Below, piece by piece: positions 16,882-26,451 of a stretch of DNA of 64,000 nucleotides; position 1 is the stretch's first letter, and each line of letters starts with the position of its first letter. A program made the translations under genes and the position numbers. The notes beneath the pieces are model-generated. The model saw nothing but the letters and a program-made list of their open reading frames with translations. It searched no databases and had not been told where the DNA came from. The stretch is from Herbiconiux sp. L3-i23. Its GTDB lineage: Bacteria; Actinomycetota; Actinomycetes; Actinomycetales; Microbacteriaceae. The stretch is taken from positions 2,356,001 through 2,420,000 of the forward strand of contig NZ_AP025737.1 of assembly GCF_023734115.1 (NCBI RefSeq), read 5' to 3'.

Positions 16882-17740
16882 GCTGCCTGCGGCTGACAGG
16901 GTGCCGCCCGCGGTCGCACCGGATGTACACCCCGAGGAAGACCACCAGCGACGCCGCGATGACGGCGACGAACAGCGTCGTCGCGGGTCGGCTCCAGTCG
17001 AGCGCTCCCCCGCCGACCACGAGGGCGCCCGCCATGAAGCAGAGGCTGACGATCTCGGCCTGCAGGAGCAGGCGGAACGCACTCCACCGTTCATCGACGA
17101 CGAGCCACAGGTTCACCATGCCGGGCAGGGTGAGCACGGCGCCGATCACCCGGCCGGTCAGCCGCGTGATCGGCCACGCCCACGTCTCGAGGAAGAGGCC
17201 CGGGAATGCGTAGAGTGCGAGCCCGGCGAAGAGCGAGCAGGCACCGACCGCGATGAGCAGCGTGCGAACTCCGACGGGGATGCGCATGTCGACATCGTCG
17301 GCCCGTCCGTCGTCGCGACCCCAGTTGCGCAGTCCCGCGACGAGCACCAGCACGGGCGTCACGGCGTAGACGCAGGCCCAGGTGATGAACGAGATGTGGC
17401 CGTGGTGGAAGCGGTCGAAGTGCACGACGGTGGCGACGGCGAGCAGGGTGGCGAAGACGAGGACGGCGGGGAACCCGTACTTCACCCGGTGCCAGCCGCG
17501 CCCGCGGAGCACGACGAGGAAGTACCAGATGCCGCCGAGGTACGCCGACCCCAGCAGCATGGCGGTGAGCGGCGGGTCGATGGTCCACGCGAAGAGCGCC
17601 TCCGTCTCACCGGCGAAGACGTAGAGCAGGACGCTTGCGACGGCCAGGAACGGCAGAACGGCGAGCGCTACGAGCCGCGTGAGCAGGCGGATGTCGTCGT
17701 GCGTCGGGGTCTCATCCGTCGTGTTCGCCGCCGCGTTCAT
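16859..17740 (-). CDS. Polytopic membrane protein, 293 aa
   Basis: I do not recognise the family. Seven or eight hydrophobic segments are visible ([59 protein letters not shown] and others), with a cluster of His and Asp between helices ([11 protein letters not shown]) and an acidic loop ([13 protein letters not shown]). The start shares the TGA of the preceding STAND-ATPase gene (ATGA), so the two are translationally coupled and may work together. The His-rich loop could bind metal, but that is speculative. Confidence 0.72.
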   Translation of the reverse strand: MNAAANTTDETPTHDDIRLLTRLVALAVLPFLAVASVLLYVFAGETEALFAWTIDPPLTAMLLGSAYLGGIWYFLVVLRGRGWHRVKYGFPAVLVFATLLAVATVVHFDRFHHGHISFITWACVYAVTPVLVLVAGLRNWGRDDGRADDVDMRIPVGVRTLLIAVGACSLFAGLALYAFPGLFLETWAWPITRLTGRVIGAVLTLPGMVNLWLVVDERWSAFRLLLQAEIVSLCFMAGALVVGGGALDWSRPATTLFVAVIAASLVVFLGVYIRCDRGRHPVSRRQPRGAARR

Positions 17741-20349
17741 GCCCGCTGCGCTTCCGTCGCCGCCGGCTCGGACGGTGGGGGCGATCCGCGTCCGAGGGCG
17801 AGGTCGACGGCGTCGTCCGCCGTCATCCGCCGCCCCGCGCTTGAGGCGGCATCGAGGGCGTCGCCGCCACCGTTCTCCCGGATCCGATCGATCAGCACGG
17901 TGTGGAACATGAACTCGGCAGGGTTGAAGCTGCCGATCTGCTCGCGCAGCAGCTGGGCGGCGCCGAGCAGACGGCCTGCCCGGTCGATGTCGCCCGTCGC
18001 GGCGGCGAGCCCGACGAACGCCTCGAGGCCATAGGCCACGCCCTCCATGTGGTGGGAGCGCACCGAGAGCGCGAGGGCCTGCTCCATGGCGACGCGCGCC
18101 TCATCGATCCGTCCCGTCGTGAGCAGCACCCAGGAGCGGTGGTTGACGGCGATCGCGATGCCGAGATCGTCGCCGCCCGCCTCGGCGCACTGCTCCGCCT
18201 CCTCGAAGGCTCGATTGGCCTCGGCGATCTCGCCGCGGGCGATCTGCACCCTGCCGAGCGTGACGAGCGCCATCGCCTCGCCCCATTCGTCGCCGGAGCT
18301 GTGGAACAGGCTGATCCCGGTTCGCAGGATCTGCTCGGCCGCCAGCGGATCGGGCGGGGTCACCGCCAGCTTCGCGAGCGCCAGCGACACGAGGGCGAGC
18401 GCCTCATCGGCGGGCGCGCCCTCCCGGTGGAAGAGCTCGGCCGACTCGGTGAGCCCCGCCTCGATCCAGTCGGCCGGGCGCTGCCAGAAGCTGATCGCGC
18501 AACTGAAGTAAAGCGCGATCGCGCGCGTCAACGGTGAGATCGCCTCGGCGGCGAGCATGCGCTCCGCCCAGTCGCGCACCTCGCCGAGGTGCCCGGCGAG
18601 CCACCAGTAGCTGTACAGCGCCCACGCCAGGGTGGCGGCGCGGTCGGCGTCCCCGGTGTCGAGCAGGAAGAGCACCGCGGCGCGGAGATTGCCGTGCTCG
18701 GCGGCCAGCTCGTCGACGGCGTCGCGCTGGGTGACCCCCTCGAGCCGCGTCTCCATCGCGACGGCGTGGGCGAGGTAGTACGCGGCGTGCCGCGCCCGCA
18801 CGGCGTCGACCGTCCCGTCCTCGCCGAGGCGCTCGAGCCCGAACTCGCGCACCGTGGACAGCAGCACGAAGTGGGTCCGGTCGCCGTCGTCGACCTGACG
18901 CAGCAGGCTCGCGTCGACGAGGGCGCCCAGCTGGGCGAGGACGGCGAGCCCAGCGTCGACGACCGCTTCGGCGGCGGCCAGCGAGAACGGTCCGGCGAAC
19001 ACGCCCAGCGTCTCGAGCGCCTGCCGCTCGGCGGGTTCGAGCAGGGCGACGCTCCAGGCGACGGTGCCGCGCAGTGTCCGCTGGCGCTCGGGCAGGTCGC
19101 GTCGTCCGCCGCCCTCGACGCCGAGTGGCGACGCCAGCCGCGACCTCAGCTCCCTCGGGGTCAGCAGGCGGGCCTGCGCGGCCGCCAACTCGATGGCGAG
19201 AGGCAGACCGTCGAGCGCACGGACGACGGCGTCGATCTCGCCCATCTCCGCGACTCCCGGTTCGAAGTCGGGTTTCACCGCGCGCGCCCGATCGATGAAC
19301 AGAGCGACCGCGGGCGACATCGCCGCACCGTCGGGGCGGTCGAGCGCGAGGGGGTGGATCTCGACGTTGCGCTCCCCCGCCACGCGCAGCAGGGTCCGAC
19401 TGGTGACGAGGACGCGCAGGCCAGGCAGCACCTGGAGCAGTTCCGAGATCGACGCGGCCGCGCCGAGGAGCTGCTCCAGGTTGTCGAGCACCAGAAGCAT
19501 CCGACGACCGGACAGGGCGAGCACCAGCTTGTCGCGCAGCGGCAGATCGCCGGTGTTGCGGACACCGAGCGCGCCCGCCACGACACTGTCGACGAGGCCC
19601 GGATCGGTGACCGCACCGAGCGGCACGAACGCGACGCCGCCGGGGAACTCTGAGCGCAGCGTCCGGGCGACCTCGAGCGCGACCCGGGTCTTGCCGACCC
19701 CGCCCGGCCCGGTCAGCGTCACCAGGCGAGCGGGCCCCGTCAGCAGGTCGGCGACGGCGGCGATCTCGCGCTCCCGTCCGATCGTCTCGGTGAGCGGGGC
19801 CGGCAGCTCGGGAGCGGAGACGAGAGGCGCGTCGTCGGCGCTCACCTGGCGCAGGCGGCTCTCGTCGAACCTTTCCGCGAGAAGCACCGCCAGGTCGGCG
19901 GAGAGCAGCTGCGCCAACTCGTCGTCGCCCGAGAAGTACTTGAACGACGCGCGATCGTCGGAACGCACCCGATCGAGCAAGGCGACGAGGCGCGGCTCGC
20001 GCTCGGTCGTCTCCTTGACGTAGATCAGTCGCGGCATCTCCGCCGGCACCAGGTTGTACTCGTCCTCGAGCCCCGACACTTCCTCGCCGGGCGCTACCCA
20101 CCCGTACTTCTGCCAGTAGATCCCGACGAAGACGTCGCTCTGCTCGAGGTAAGCCCGGTACAGGTCCCGCGGCGGATGCGGGCGCGCGCCCAGCTCGAAC
20201 ATCACGGGGGCGGCGCCCAGGCGTTCGAGCGCCGACCGGGCCGAACGGCGTTCCGCGGCGAGCTCTTTGAGCGTCGAACTGACGAAGACCCGCAACCGCC
20301 GATCGGGCGTGCGGATGGCGGTCGCCTGGTGCACGGACCGCCCGTCCAT
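17737..20349 (-). CDS. DUF4062-STAND NTPase-TPR protein
   Basis: This 870-aa multidomain protein begins at about residue 18 with a DUF4062 domain (RLRVFVSSTLKELAAERRSA, later SDVFVGIYWQKYGWV), a TIR-like fold. An NB-ARC/STAND ATPase follows, with Walker A GPGGVGKT at residues 214-221, Walker B-like MLLVLDNLEQL and the GLPLAIELAAAQARLL sensor motif. Winged-helix and TPR-like helices occupy the C-terminal 400 residues. I chose ATG 20349 because the 47 residues before it have low-complexity translation, and a CACACT box lies 7 nt upstream. The same domain order is known in eukaryotic NWD1/NPHP3-type proteins. The role may be sensing or immunity; no DNA-binding domain is visible. It is coupled to the downstream membrane protein. 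Confidence 0.82.
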   Translation of the reverse strand: MDGRSVHQATAIRTPDRRLRVFVSSTLKELAAERRSARSALERLGAAPVMFELGARPHPPRDLYRAYLEQSDVFVGIYWQKYGWVAPGEEVSGLEDEYNLVPAEMPRLIYVKETTEREPRLVALLDRVRSDDRASFKYFSGDDELAQLLSADLAVLLAERFDESRLRQVSADDAPLVSAPELPAPLTETIGREREIAAVADLLTGPARLVTLTGPGGVGKTRVALEVARTLRSEFPGGVAFVPLGAVTDPGLVDSVVAGALGVRNTGDLPLRDKLVLALSGRRMLLVLDNLEQLLGAAASISELLQVLPGLRVLVTSRTLLRVAGERNVEIHPLALDRPDGAAMSPAVALFIDRARAVKPDFEPGVAEMGEIDAVVRALDGLPLAIELAAAQARLLTPRELRSRLASPLGVEGGGRRDLPERQRTLRGTVAWSVALLEPAERQALETLGVFAGPFSLAAAEAVVDAGLAVLAQLGALVDASLLRQVDDGDRTHFVLLSTVREFGLERLGEDGTVDAVRARHAAYYLAHAVAMETRLEGVTQRDAVDELAAEHGNLRAAVLFLLDTGDADRAATLAWALYSYWWLAGHLGEVRDWAERMLAAEAISPLTRAIALYFSCAISFWQRPADWIEAGLTESAELFHREGAPADEALALVSLALAKLAVTPPDPLAAEQILRTGISLFHSSGDEWGEAMALVTLGRVQIARGEIAEANRAFEEAEQCAEAGGDDLGIAIAVNHRSWVLLTTGRIDEARVAMEQALALSVRSHHMEGVAYGLEAFVGLAAATGDIDRAGRLLGAAQLLREQIGSFNPAEFMFHTVLIDRIRENGGGDALDAASSAGRRMTADDAVDLALGRGSPPPSEPAATEAQRA

Positions 20350-20483
20350 GGCACACAGTGTGGCCTCGTGGGAGCGCCGCGTCCACCGTCCGGGGGCAAA
20401 AAGGAGGGGCGTTCCGGGCGCGCCGTGCGAGGGAGTACGCTCCGGCTCATCGACGATCCGACCCTGGTCGATGGGAGGCTCCG

Positions 20484-22214
20484 ATGACATCGGACGCCAT
20501 GGCCGACACCCGAACGGTCATCATGTTCAGCAGCACCGACGACGCCGTGCGCCGCGCGGTGACGGCAGCGCTCGAGCGCCGGTACGGCGGCGAGTACACC
20601 GTGACTGCGCTGCCCGATCTCGACGCGGTCACCGGGGCGGTGGACGAGCTCGCCGACGCCGACGACGGGTCTCGGATCGGGTTGCTGATCGTCGCCGTCG
20701 AGGATGCCGACGGCGCGGCGGAGTCCGTGCTGCGGCACGCCCGCGACCGGTTCCCCGGGGTGCGTCGCGCGGTGCTCGTCCCCTGGGGCGGGTGGGCTGA
20801 TCCGGTGTGGACGGAGCGGGTGCTGACGCTCACCGCGGCGGGGCATGCCGACTACTACCTCGTGCGCCCCACCAGCGAACCGGACGAGGGGTTCCACCGA
20901 TCCGTCACGGAACTGCTGCAGGAGAGCGCGCGAGCCGACGGGACCGTCTCGAGGACGACCGTCATCGGCGATGACCATGTGCCGCGGACCCACGAGCTGG
21001 CCGCACTCGTCGCCGGTGTCGGCGCCCGCCCCAAGGCGGTCTCCCCGTCGTCAGAGGAAGCGGCCGCGCTGCTGCAGGCGGCCGGCACCGCCTACGCGGG
21101 CGCCCCGCTCGTCGGGCTGGTGGACGGCCGGCTGCTCGACGACCCGAGCGACGCGGAGCTGATGGACGCGTTCGGCCTCTCGACCCGGCTGCCGGAATGG
21201 GACGTCGCCGACGTCGCGATCGTCGGGGCGGGGCCGGCCGGGCTCGCCGCCGCGGTGTACGCCGCCTCCGAGGGGCTTCGCACCGTCGTGATCGAGAGCG
21301 GTAGCCTCGGCGGGCAGGCCGGTACGAGTTCCCGCATCCGCAACTACCTCGGCTTCCCCCACGGCGTCTCCGGCGCGGAACTGGCCCAGCGCGCCTACCA
21401 GCAGGCGTGGATGTTCGGCGCCCGCTTCGCCCTGGCGCGGCGCGCGTCGGCGCTGACGTGGGAGTCGGACTTCCTCGTCTCAGACCAGACCGGCGACGGG
21501 GTGCGCGCCCGCGCCGTCGTGATCGCGTCAGGGGTGACGTACCGGCGGCTCGAGCTCGGCGCCTTGGCTCCGTTCGTCGGCAGCTCGATCTTCTACGGCG
21601 CCTCCGCATCGGAGGCGGAACGGCAGGCGGGGAAGTGCGTCCACGTGATCGGCGGCGGCAACTCCGCGGGACAGGCCGCCCTGCACCTGGCGCGGTACGC
21701 CCGCCAGGTCACCCTCATCGTCCGCGGCGAGCGTCTCGCCGACAGCATGTCCGCGTATCTCGTCGACGAACTCGCGGCGGCCGGCGTGCATGTCGTCACC
21801 CGGGCGCGCGTCGTCGGAGGCGGCGCCGGATCGCGGGAAGGCGGACTCGATCACATCGTCATCGGCCACCGGGTCACCGGTGAGCGGGCCACCGTGCCGA
21901 GCGACGCGGTGTTCATCACGATCGGGGCGGCACCGCACACCGGCTGGCTGCCCGACGAGGTGCGCCGTGACCGGTGGGGCTCGGTGATGACGGGCATCGA
22001 CGCGCTCCGCTCCGCGGGCGACGAGTGGGATCTCCCCCGCGATCCGACGCCGTACGAGTCGAGCGTGCCCGGGGTCTTCGCCGTCGGCGACGTGCGCCGC
22101 GGTTCCGTGAAGCGGGTCGCCTCCGCGGTCGGCGAGGGCTCGGTCGTGATCTCGTCGGTGCACGCCTACCTCGCGGAACGCCGCTCCCCGGCCCCCGACC
22201 TCGCCCCGGTGTGA
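20484..22214 (+). CDS. Receiver-like/thioredoxin-fold/FAD oxidoreductase fusion (thioredoxin-reductase-like)
   Basis: The 576-aa protein has three parts. Residues 10-140 look like a degenerate response-regulator receiver (TVIMFSSTDDAVRRAV). Residues 150-215 look like a small thioredoxin-like or glutaredoxin-like fold. From about 238 it is a thioredoxin-reductase-type flavoprotein with VAIVGAGPAGLAAAVYA, GGQAGTSSRIRNYLGFP, VIGGGNSAGQAALHLAR and GVFAVGDVRRGSVKRVASA. The redox-active CxxC of true reductases is missing: the equivalent site reads SSIFYGASASEAE. A GGGAGG site 5 nt before ATG 20484 gives a clear start. It is head to head with the STAND protein. It resembles a known actinobacterial fusion family; the electron acceptor is unknown. 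Confidence 0.85.
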   Translation: MTSDAMADTRTVIMFSSTDDAVRRAVTAALERRYGGEYTVTALPDLDAVTGAVDELADADDGSRIGLLIVAVEDADGAAESVLRHARDRFPGVRRAVLVPWGGWADPVWTERVLTLTAAGHADYYLVRPTSEPDEGFHRSVTELLQESARADGTVSRTTVIGDDHVPRTHELAALVAGVGARPKAVSPSSEEAAALLQAAGTAYAGAPLVGLVDGRLLDDPSDAELMDAFGLSTRLPEWDVADVAIVGAGPAGLAAAVYAASEGLRTVVIESGSLGGQAGTSSRIRNYLGFPHGVSGAELAQRAYQQAWMFGARFALARRASALTWESDFLVSDQTGDGVRARAVVIASGVTYRRLELGALAPFVGSSIFYGASASEAERQAGKCVHVIGGGNSAGQAALHLARYARQVTLIVRGERLADSMSAYLVDELAAAGVHVVTRARVVGGGAGSREGGLDHIVIGHRVTGERATVPSDAVFITIGAAPHTGWLPDEVRRDRWGSVMTGIDALRSAGDEWDLPRDPTPYESSVPGVFAVGDVRRGSVKRVASAVGEGSVVISSVHAYLAERRSPAPDLAPV

Positions 22215-22227
22215 CGGGAGTCGGCGC

Positions 22228-23024
22228 TGCGCTCTCGATGCGGCGCTGGCGCGCCTACTCGACGACCGGGTCGGGACTCGTGTTCTTCGTATCGCTGCGC
22301 TTAACGAGCGGGGTGCGCACACCGGTCGTCGAGTAAGCGGAGCGCACCGAGACGGGTCGAGTAAGCGAAGCGCACCGAGACCACAGCGCTGCGGTGCGAC
22401 CGGCGCCCTTCGTATCGCTTCGCCCATCGGGCGGGCCCTACCCCGGTCGTCGAGTAGCGACGAAGGAGCGTACCGAGTCCCCCGCGCAAGCGTGCGCCAT
22501 GGGCCCAGGGTCGAGTAAGCGAAGCGCATCGAGACCACAGCACTGCGGTGCGACCGGCGCCCTTCGTATCGCTTCGCTCAACGAGCGGGCCCACCCCGGT
22601 CGTCGAGTAAGCGAAGCGCATCGAGACGGGTCGGGTAAGCGAAGCGCACCGAGACCATGCCGGTGTGCTCTCGATACGCTCGTCCCTCGCTACTCGAGCC
22701 GTTTCGATACGGCGCTGGCGCGCCTACTCAACGACCGGGTCGGGAGTCGTGTTCTTCGTATCGCCGCGCTCAACGGGCGGGGTGCGCACACCGGTCGTCG
22801 AGTAAGCGGAGCGCATCGAGACGGGTCGAGTAAGCGGAGCGCATCGAGACCACAGCGCCGACGTCCGGGACTGCGCTCTCGATGCGCTCGTTCCTCGCTT
22901 ACTCGAGCCTGGGCCCACCGCGCACGCTTGCGCGGGGGACTCGATAGGCGCTGGCGGCCCTACTCGACGACCGGGATTGACGCTGTGCCCTTCGTATCGC
23001 TGCGCTCAACGGGCGGGGCCCGCA
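22228..23024. repeat. Field of GTCGAGTAAGCGAAGCGCATCGAGAC-type repeats
   Basis: About 800 bp without a gene between two convergent genes. Roughly eight direct copies of GAGTAAGCG(A/G)AGCGCA(T/C)CGAGAC occur (near 22330, 22360, 22450, 22512, 22602, 22632, 22798 and 22828), with about five inverted copies of the TCTCGAT-CGC-TACTCGA kind (near 22233, 22670, 22703, 22876 and 22940). A unit of roughly 100 bp beginning CTACTC(G/A)ACGACCGGGTCGGGA appears at 22255 and again at 22724 almost unchanged. The CTGCGGTGCGACCGGCGCCC unit is also duplicated, at 22389 and 22543. Frames read through it encode only repeat translation. Confidence 0.9.
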
Positions 23025-23026
23025 GG

Positions 23027-24325
23027 TCAGCGGTTCAGGTGGCGCTCCGGGGGGCCCACGTAGAGCTGCTGGGGACGGCCGATCTTCGTGCCCTTGTCGG
23101 CGCCCGCCTCACGCCAGTGCGCGATCCACCCGGGGAGGCGTCCGATCGCGAACAGCACGGTGAACATGCGGCTCGGGAAGCCCATCGCCTTGTAGATGAC
23201 ACCCGTGTAGAAGTCGACGTTCGGGTACAGCTTGCGCTCGATGAAGTAGTCGTCGGCGAGCGCGATCTGCTCAAGCTCCTGCGCGAGGTCGAGCAGCTCG
23301 TCGTGGATGCCGAGGGAGGCGAGCACCTCGTCGGCGCTCTCTTTCACGAGTTTCGCGCGCGGGTCGTAACTCTTGTAGACACGGTGGCCGAAGCCCATCA
23401 GCCGGACGCCTTCCTCCTTCTTCTTGACCCGCTCGACGAACTTCGCGACACCCTCACCGGAGTCGCGGATCTGGCCGAGCATGCCGAGCACCGCCTCGTT
23501 GGCGCCGCCGTGCAGCGGGCCGTACAGGGCGTTGATGCCCGCCGAGATGGAGCTGAACATGTTCGCCTCGGTCGACCCGACGAGACGGACCGTCGAGGTG
23601 GAGGCGTTCTGCTCGTGGTCCTCGTGGAGGATCAACAGACGCTCGAGCGCCTTCGAGAGCACCGGGTTCACCTCGTACTCCTCGGCCATGGTGCCGAAGT
23701 TGAGGCGCAGGAAGTTGTCGACGAAGCTCAGCGAGTTGTCCGGATAGAGGAAGGCCTGTCCCAGCGTCTTCTTGTGCGCGTACGCGGCGATGACCGGCAG
23801 CTTCGCGAGCAGACGGATGGTCGACAGCTCGACCGCCTCGGGGTCGCGGGGGTTCAGCGACCCCTCGTAGTAGGTGGAGAGCGCCGACACCGCCGACGAG
23901 AGCACCGACATGGGGTGCGCGGTGTGCGGCAAGGCGGCGAAGAAGCGCTTGAGGTCTTCGTGGAGCAGCGTGTGACGGCGGATGCGCTCGTCGAACTCGG
24001 CCAGCTCGCTCTCAGTGGGGAGCTCCCCGTAGATCAGCAGCCACGCGGTCTCGAGGTAGGTCGAGTGCGACGCCAGCTCTTCGATCGGGTACCCGCGGTA
24101 GCGGAGGATGCCCTGGTCGCCGTCGATGTAGGTGATCGCCGAGCGGGTCGCCGCGGTGTTGACGAAGCCGGGGTCGAACGAGGTGAGCCCCGTCTGCTTC
24201 GTCAGCGTCGACAGGTCGATGCTCGATGCGCCGTCGACGCTGCGGAGGATCGGGAACTCCGCGGTTCCGTCCGGGGTGGTCAGACTGACGGTCTCGGTCT
24301 CAGTGCTGCGTCCGTCATCGCCCAC
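23027..24325 (-). CDS. gltA: Citrate synthase
   Basis: This 432-aa type II citrate synthase condenses acetyl-CoA and oxaloacetate. The catalytic His lies in GPLHGGANEAV, the second His in LMGFGHRVYKSYDPR and the Asp in NVDFYTGVIYKAMGF. DHEQNASTSTVRLVGS precedes them. The hexameric-type N-terminal region (GILRYRGYPIEELA) is present and the length is normal. GTG 24325 is preceded by GAGGAGG at a good distance. Its 3' end abuts the repeat field, 3 bp from the last repeat unit. Confidence 0.96.
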   Translation of the reverse strand: MGDDGRSTETETVSLTTPDGTAEFPILRSVDGASSIDLSTLTKQTGLTSFDPGFVNTAATRSAITYIDGDQGILRYRGYPIEELASHSTYLETAWLLIYGELPTESELAEFDERIRRHTLLHEDLKRFFAALPHTAHPMSVLSSAVSALSTYYEGSLNPRDPEAVELSTIRLLAKLPVIAAYAHKKTLGQAFLYPDNSLSFVDNFLRLNFGTMAEEYEVNPVLSKALERLLILHEDHEQNASTSTVRLVGSTEANMFSSISAGINALYGPLHGGANEAVLGMLGQIRDSGEGVAKFVERVKKKEEGVRLMGFGHRVYKSYDPRAKLVKESADEVLASLGIHDELLDLAQELEQIALADDYFIERKLYPNVDFYTGVIYKAMGFPSRMFTVLFAIGRLPGWIAHWREAGADKGTKIGRPQQLYVGPPERHLNR

Positions 24326-24479
24326 GGCGCCTCCTCGGGGATCTGCTCGAGTGAAGTGTCGCCGATGACTGTTGGCTCCCTCGGCGACCGTTACAGCCTA
24401 GAACGTCGTCCCGGCAATCGTGACATCGGACAACGCTCGGGCCGTTCGCTTGGCCCTCTCCGCCGAACGGGGCGTCTTA

Positions 24480-24800
24480 TTATTCGCCCTGCGGCGGCAG
24501 AGCCGAGACCAGCGCGTGGTCCTTCGGGATCACACCGACCTTCGCGGCGCCGCCCGGCGACCCGAGGTCGTCGAAGAACTCGACATTGGCCTTGTAGTAG
24601 TCGGCCCACTGGTCGGGCAGGTCGTCCTCGTAGTAGATCGCCTCGACGGGGCAGACGGGTTCGCACGCACCGCAGTCGACGCACTCGTCGGGGTGGATGT
24701 AGAGCATCCGGTCACCCTCGTAGATGCAGTCGACGGGACATTCGTCGATGCAGGCCCGGTCTTTGACGTCGACACAGGGCAGAGCGATCACATAGGTCAC
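24480..24800 (-). CDS. fdxA: 7Fe ferredoxin (actinobacterial FdxA/FdxC type)
   Basis: The 106-aa electron carrier has the 3Fe-4S/4Fe-4S cysteine arrangement: a first Cys in [12 protein letters not shown], then [15 protein letters not shown], and a second cluster in [21 protein letters not shown]. The C-terminal part has [18 protein letters not shown], typical of the actinobacterial form. The start is GTG 24800, with AAAGGA about 10 nt upstream. In mycobacteria the ortholog lies by dapC. Here the neighbours are citrate synthase and a ROK regulator, so the local order has changed. Confidence 0.92.
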   Translation of the reverse strand: MTYVIALPCVDVKDRACIDECPVDCIYEGDRMLYIHPDECVDCGACEPVCPVEAIYYEDDLPDQWADYYKANVEFFDDLGSPGGAAKVGVIPKDHALVSALPPQGE

Positions 24801-24873
24801 GAGAGGTACGTCCTTTCCCGTGTTCAGTATTTCACTGTCGGCGCGCCGTTCCTGACCGGACGCCGTGCCCGGC

Positions 24874-26118
24874 TCACCAGGCGGCGAGCTGCTCGACCTC
24901 GGCGACCTCGGGCTGGGCGATGCGGCGGGTGGCGGCGGGGTCGTCGAGGATGCGGTCGAAGACCAGCTCGGCCGCACCGATGAGCAGCATGTCGAATCCG
25001 AGGGCCGACGCCTTGATCTCAACGCCGCGGAAGGCGCCCTGCAGCGACTTCGCCGCGAGGGCGTTGTGCAGATGCTCGGGCGCGGCGGCGAACAGCGAGG
25101 CGAGGAATCCGCCGAGCACGATCAGCCTGGTGTTGAGGATGTTGACCGCGTTCGACAGCGCGACGGCGAGCCGATCGAGCTGGACCTCCACCACCCGACG
25201 CACCCGCGGGTCGGTGGAGCCGAGGAGCGCGGATTCGAGTTCGTCGGGGCCGGCCTCGTGCAGGTCGAGCACCTCGAGCAGCGCCGACCGGGTCACCTCG
25301 GCCTCGAGGGTCCCGCTCATGCCGGCCGAGTCGGTGCCGTCGCCCTGATTGGTGCGGACGTGCCCGAAGGCGCCCGCATAGCCGGAGAAGCCGCTGACGG
25401 CCGCTCCCCCCGCGATGATCCCGCCGCTGATGCCGTTGGCGCCACCGTGCAAGTAGATGAGGTCGTCGATCCCCCGGCCCACGCCGAACTGGCGCTCGGC
25501 GAGGGAGCCGAGGCGGGCGTCGTTGTCGGCGAGCACCGGGTATCCGGTGATCTCGTGCAGTCGACCGGCGATGGGACGCGCCCAGCTGACGTGCGGGGCG
25601 AATGTGACGCTGCCGTCGGGGCCGTGCACCATGCCGGGCACGGCGACGCCGATGCCGGCGACGAGGTAGTCACGGTCGAGTTCCGAGCGCATCCCGTCGA
25701 TGAAGGCACCCGAGAGCTCCACGGCGTGCTCGGCGCTGCGCGTGGGCGGCAGCGAGTAGCGCACCCGCCGGATCACCTCGCCGCCGAGTGTCACGATGCC
25801 GATCGCCACGGCGCCCACCTCGGGGTTGACCGCGATGGCGACGACGCGCTTGTTGGGTGCGACGACCCGGCTCGGGCGCCCCGCCTGCGCGTTGCTGTTG
25901 GGCACCCGCTCCTCGACGAGCCCGAGGTCGAGCAGCTCCTTGGTGAGCGCGCCGATCGTCGACTTGTTGAGGCTCATCAGCTGCGCGAGACGAGAGCGGG
26001 AGGTCGGTCCGTCGCGGTGGACCGTGCGCAACAGGACCGAGAGGTTGTGTCGGCGGATGTCCTCGTGGGTGCTGCCGTGGGAGTGATCGGCGGCGGTGAA
26101 CGGGATCAGTGGGGCCAC
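24874..26118 (-). CDS. ROK-family transcriptional repressor
   Basis: The 414-aa protein has an N-terminal winged helix ([20 protein letters not shown], with the following [10 protein letters not shown]) and a ROK sugar-kinase-like domain ([30 protein letters not shown]). The zinc-binding Cys cluster of ROK kinases and many ROK regulators is absent: the site reads [18 protein letters not shown]. It is therefore a sensor, not a kinase. GTG 26118 is preceded by GGAAGGG. It diverges from the first catabolic operon. Two matching operators at the catabolic promoters (26379, 33230) are its likely binding sites. The effector may be a sugar, nucleoside or degradation intermediate. Confidence 0.87.
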   Translation of the reverse strand: MAPLIPFTAADHSHGSTHEDIRRHNLSVLLRTVHRDGPTSRSRLAQLMSLNKSTIGALTKELLDLGLVEERVPNSNAQAGRPSRVVAPNKRVVAIAVNPEVGAVAIGIVTLGGEVIRRVRYSLPPTRSAEHAVELSGAFIDGMRSELDRDYLVAGIGVAVPGMVHGPDGSVTFAPHVSWARPIAGRLHEITGYPVLADNDARLGSLAERQFGVGRGIDDLIYLHGGANGISGGIIAGGAAVSGFSGYAGAFGHVRTNQGDGTDSAGMSGTLEAEVTRSALLEVLDLHEAGPDELESALLGSTDPRVRRVVEVQLDRLAVALSNAVNILNTRLIVLGGFLASLFAAAPEHLHNALAAKSLQGAFRGVEIKASALGFDMLLIGAAELVFDRILDDPAATRRIAQPEVAEVEQLAAW

Positions 26119-26378
26119 AGAACCCTTCCTTCGTTTGCGGTTCGACCGCGGGTCGGCGCGCCGGGGCCGCGATGGGCGCCCGTGGGCGCGTCGACGGCGA
26201 CGGTCGTATTCCGTGCCGAGAGTCGCCCCAAAGGGACACATCGGCACGATGCGCAACTTATCACAGCGACGCACGCCGGCGATCGGCCGCGCTGACCCGT
26301 GTTTCCGGGCCTCCGAGCCAGGAGTCGGAACCAAGGTCGGGCCATCGGCGACACACCATCCGGATCGATTCCGCCGAA

Positions 26379-26411
26379 TTCGTTGCAGCCGACAACGAAC
26401 GCGGATACTCT
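26379..26411 (+). promoter_or_regulatory. Promoter and operator of catabolic operon 1
   Basis: The palindrome TTCGTTG-N7-CAACGAA (26379-26399) overlaps a -35 TTGCAG (26383-26388). A 17-bp spacer leads to TACTCT (26406-26411). The predicted transcript starts near 26418, 34 nt before the GTG. A repressor bound here would block RNA polymerase. The site matches 33230 in sequence and in spacing. Confidence 0.75.
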
Positions 26412-26451
26412 CGCCACAACCGAGGCGACCGCCCCCGACGAAGGAGTTTCC

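Noticed and set aside
22228-23024. CRISPR array in the repeat field
   Set aside because: Repeats are irregular, in both orientations, without equal-length unique spacers, and no cas gene is near.
22394-24766. 790-aa plus-strand frame over the repeat field and citrate synthase antisense
   Set aside because: Half is repeat translation and half is antisense to gltA; no motif and no plausible start.
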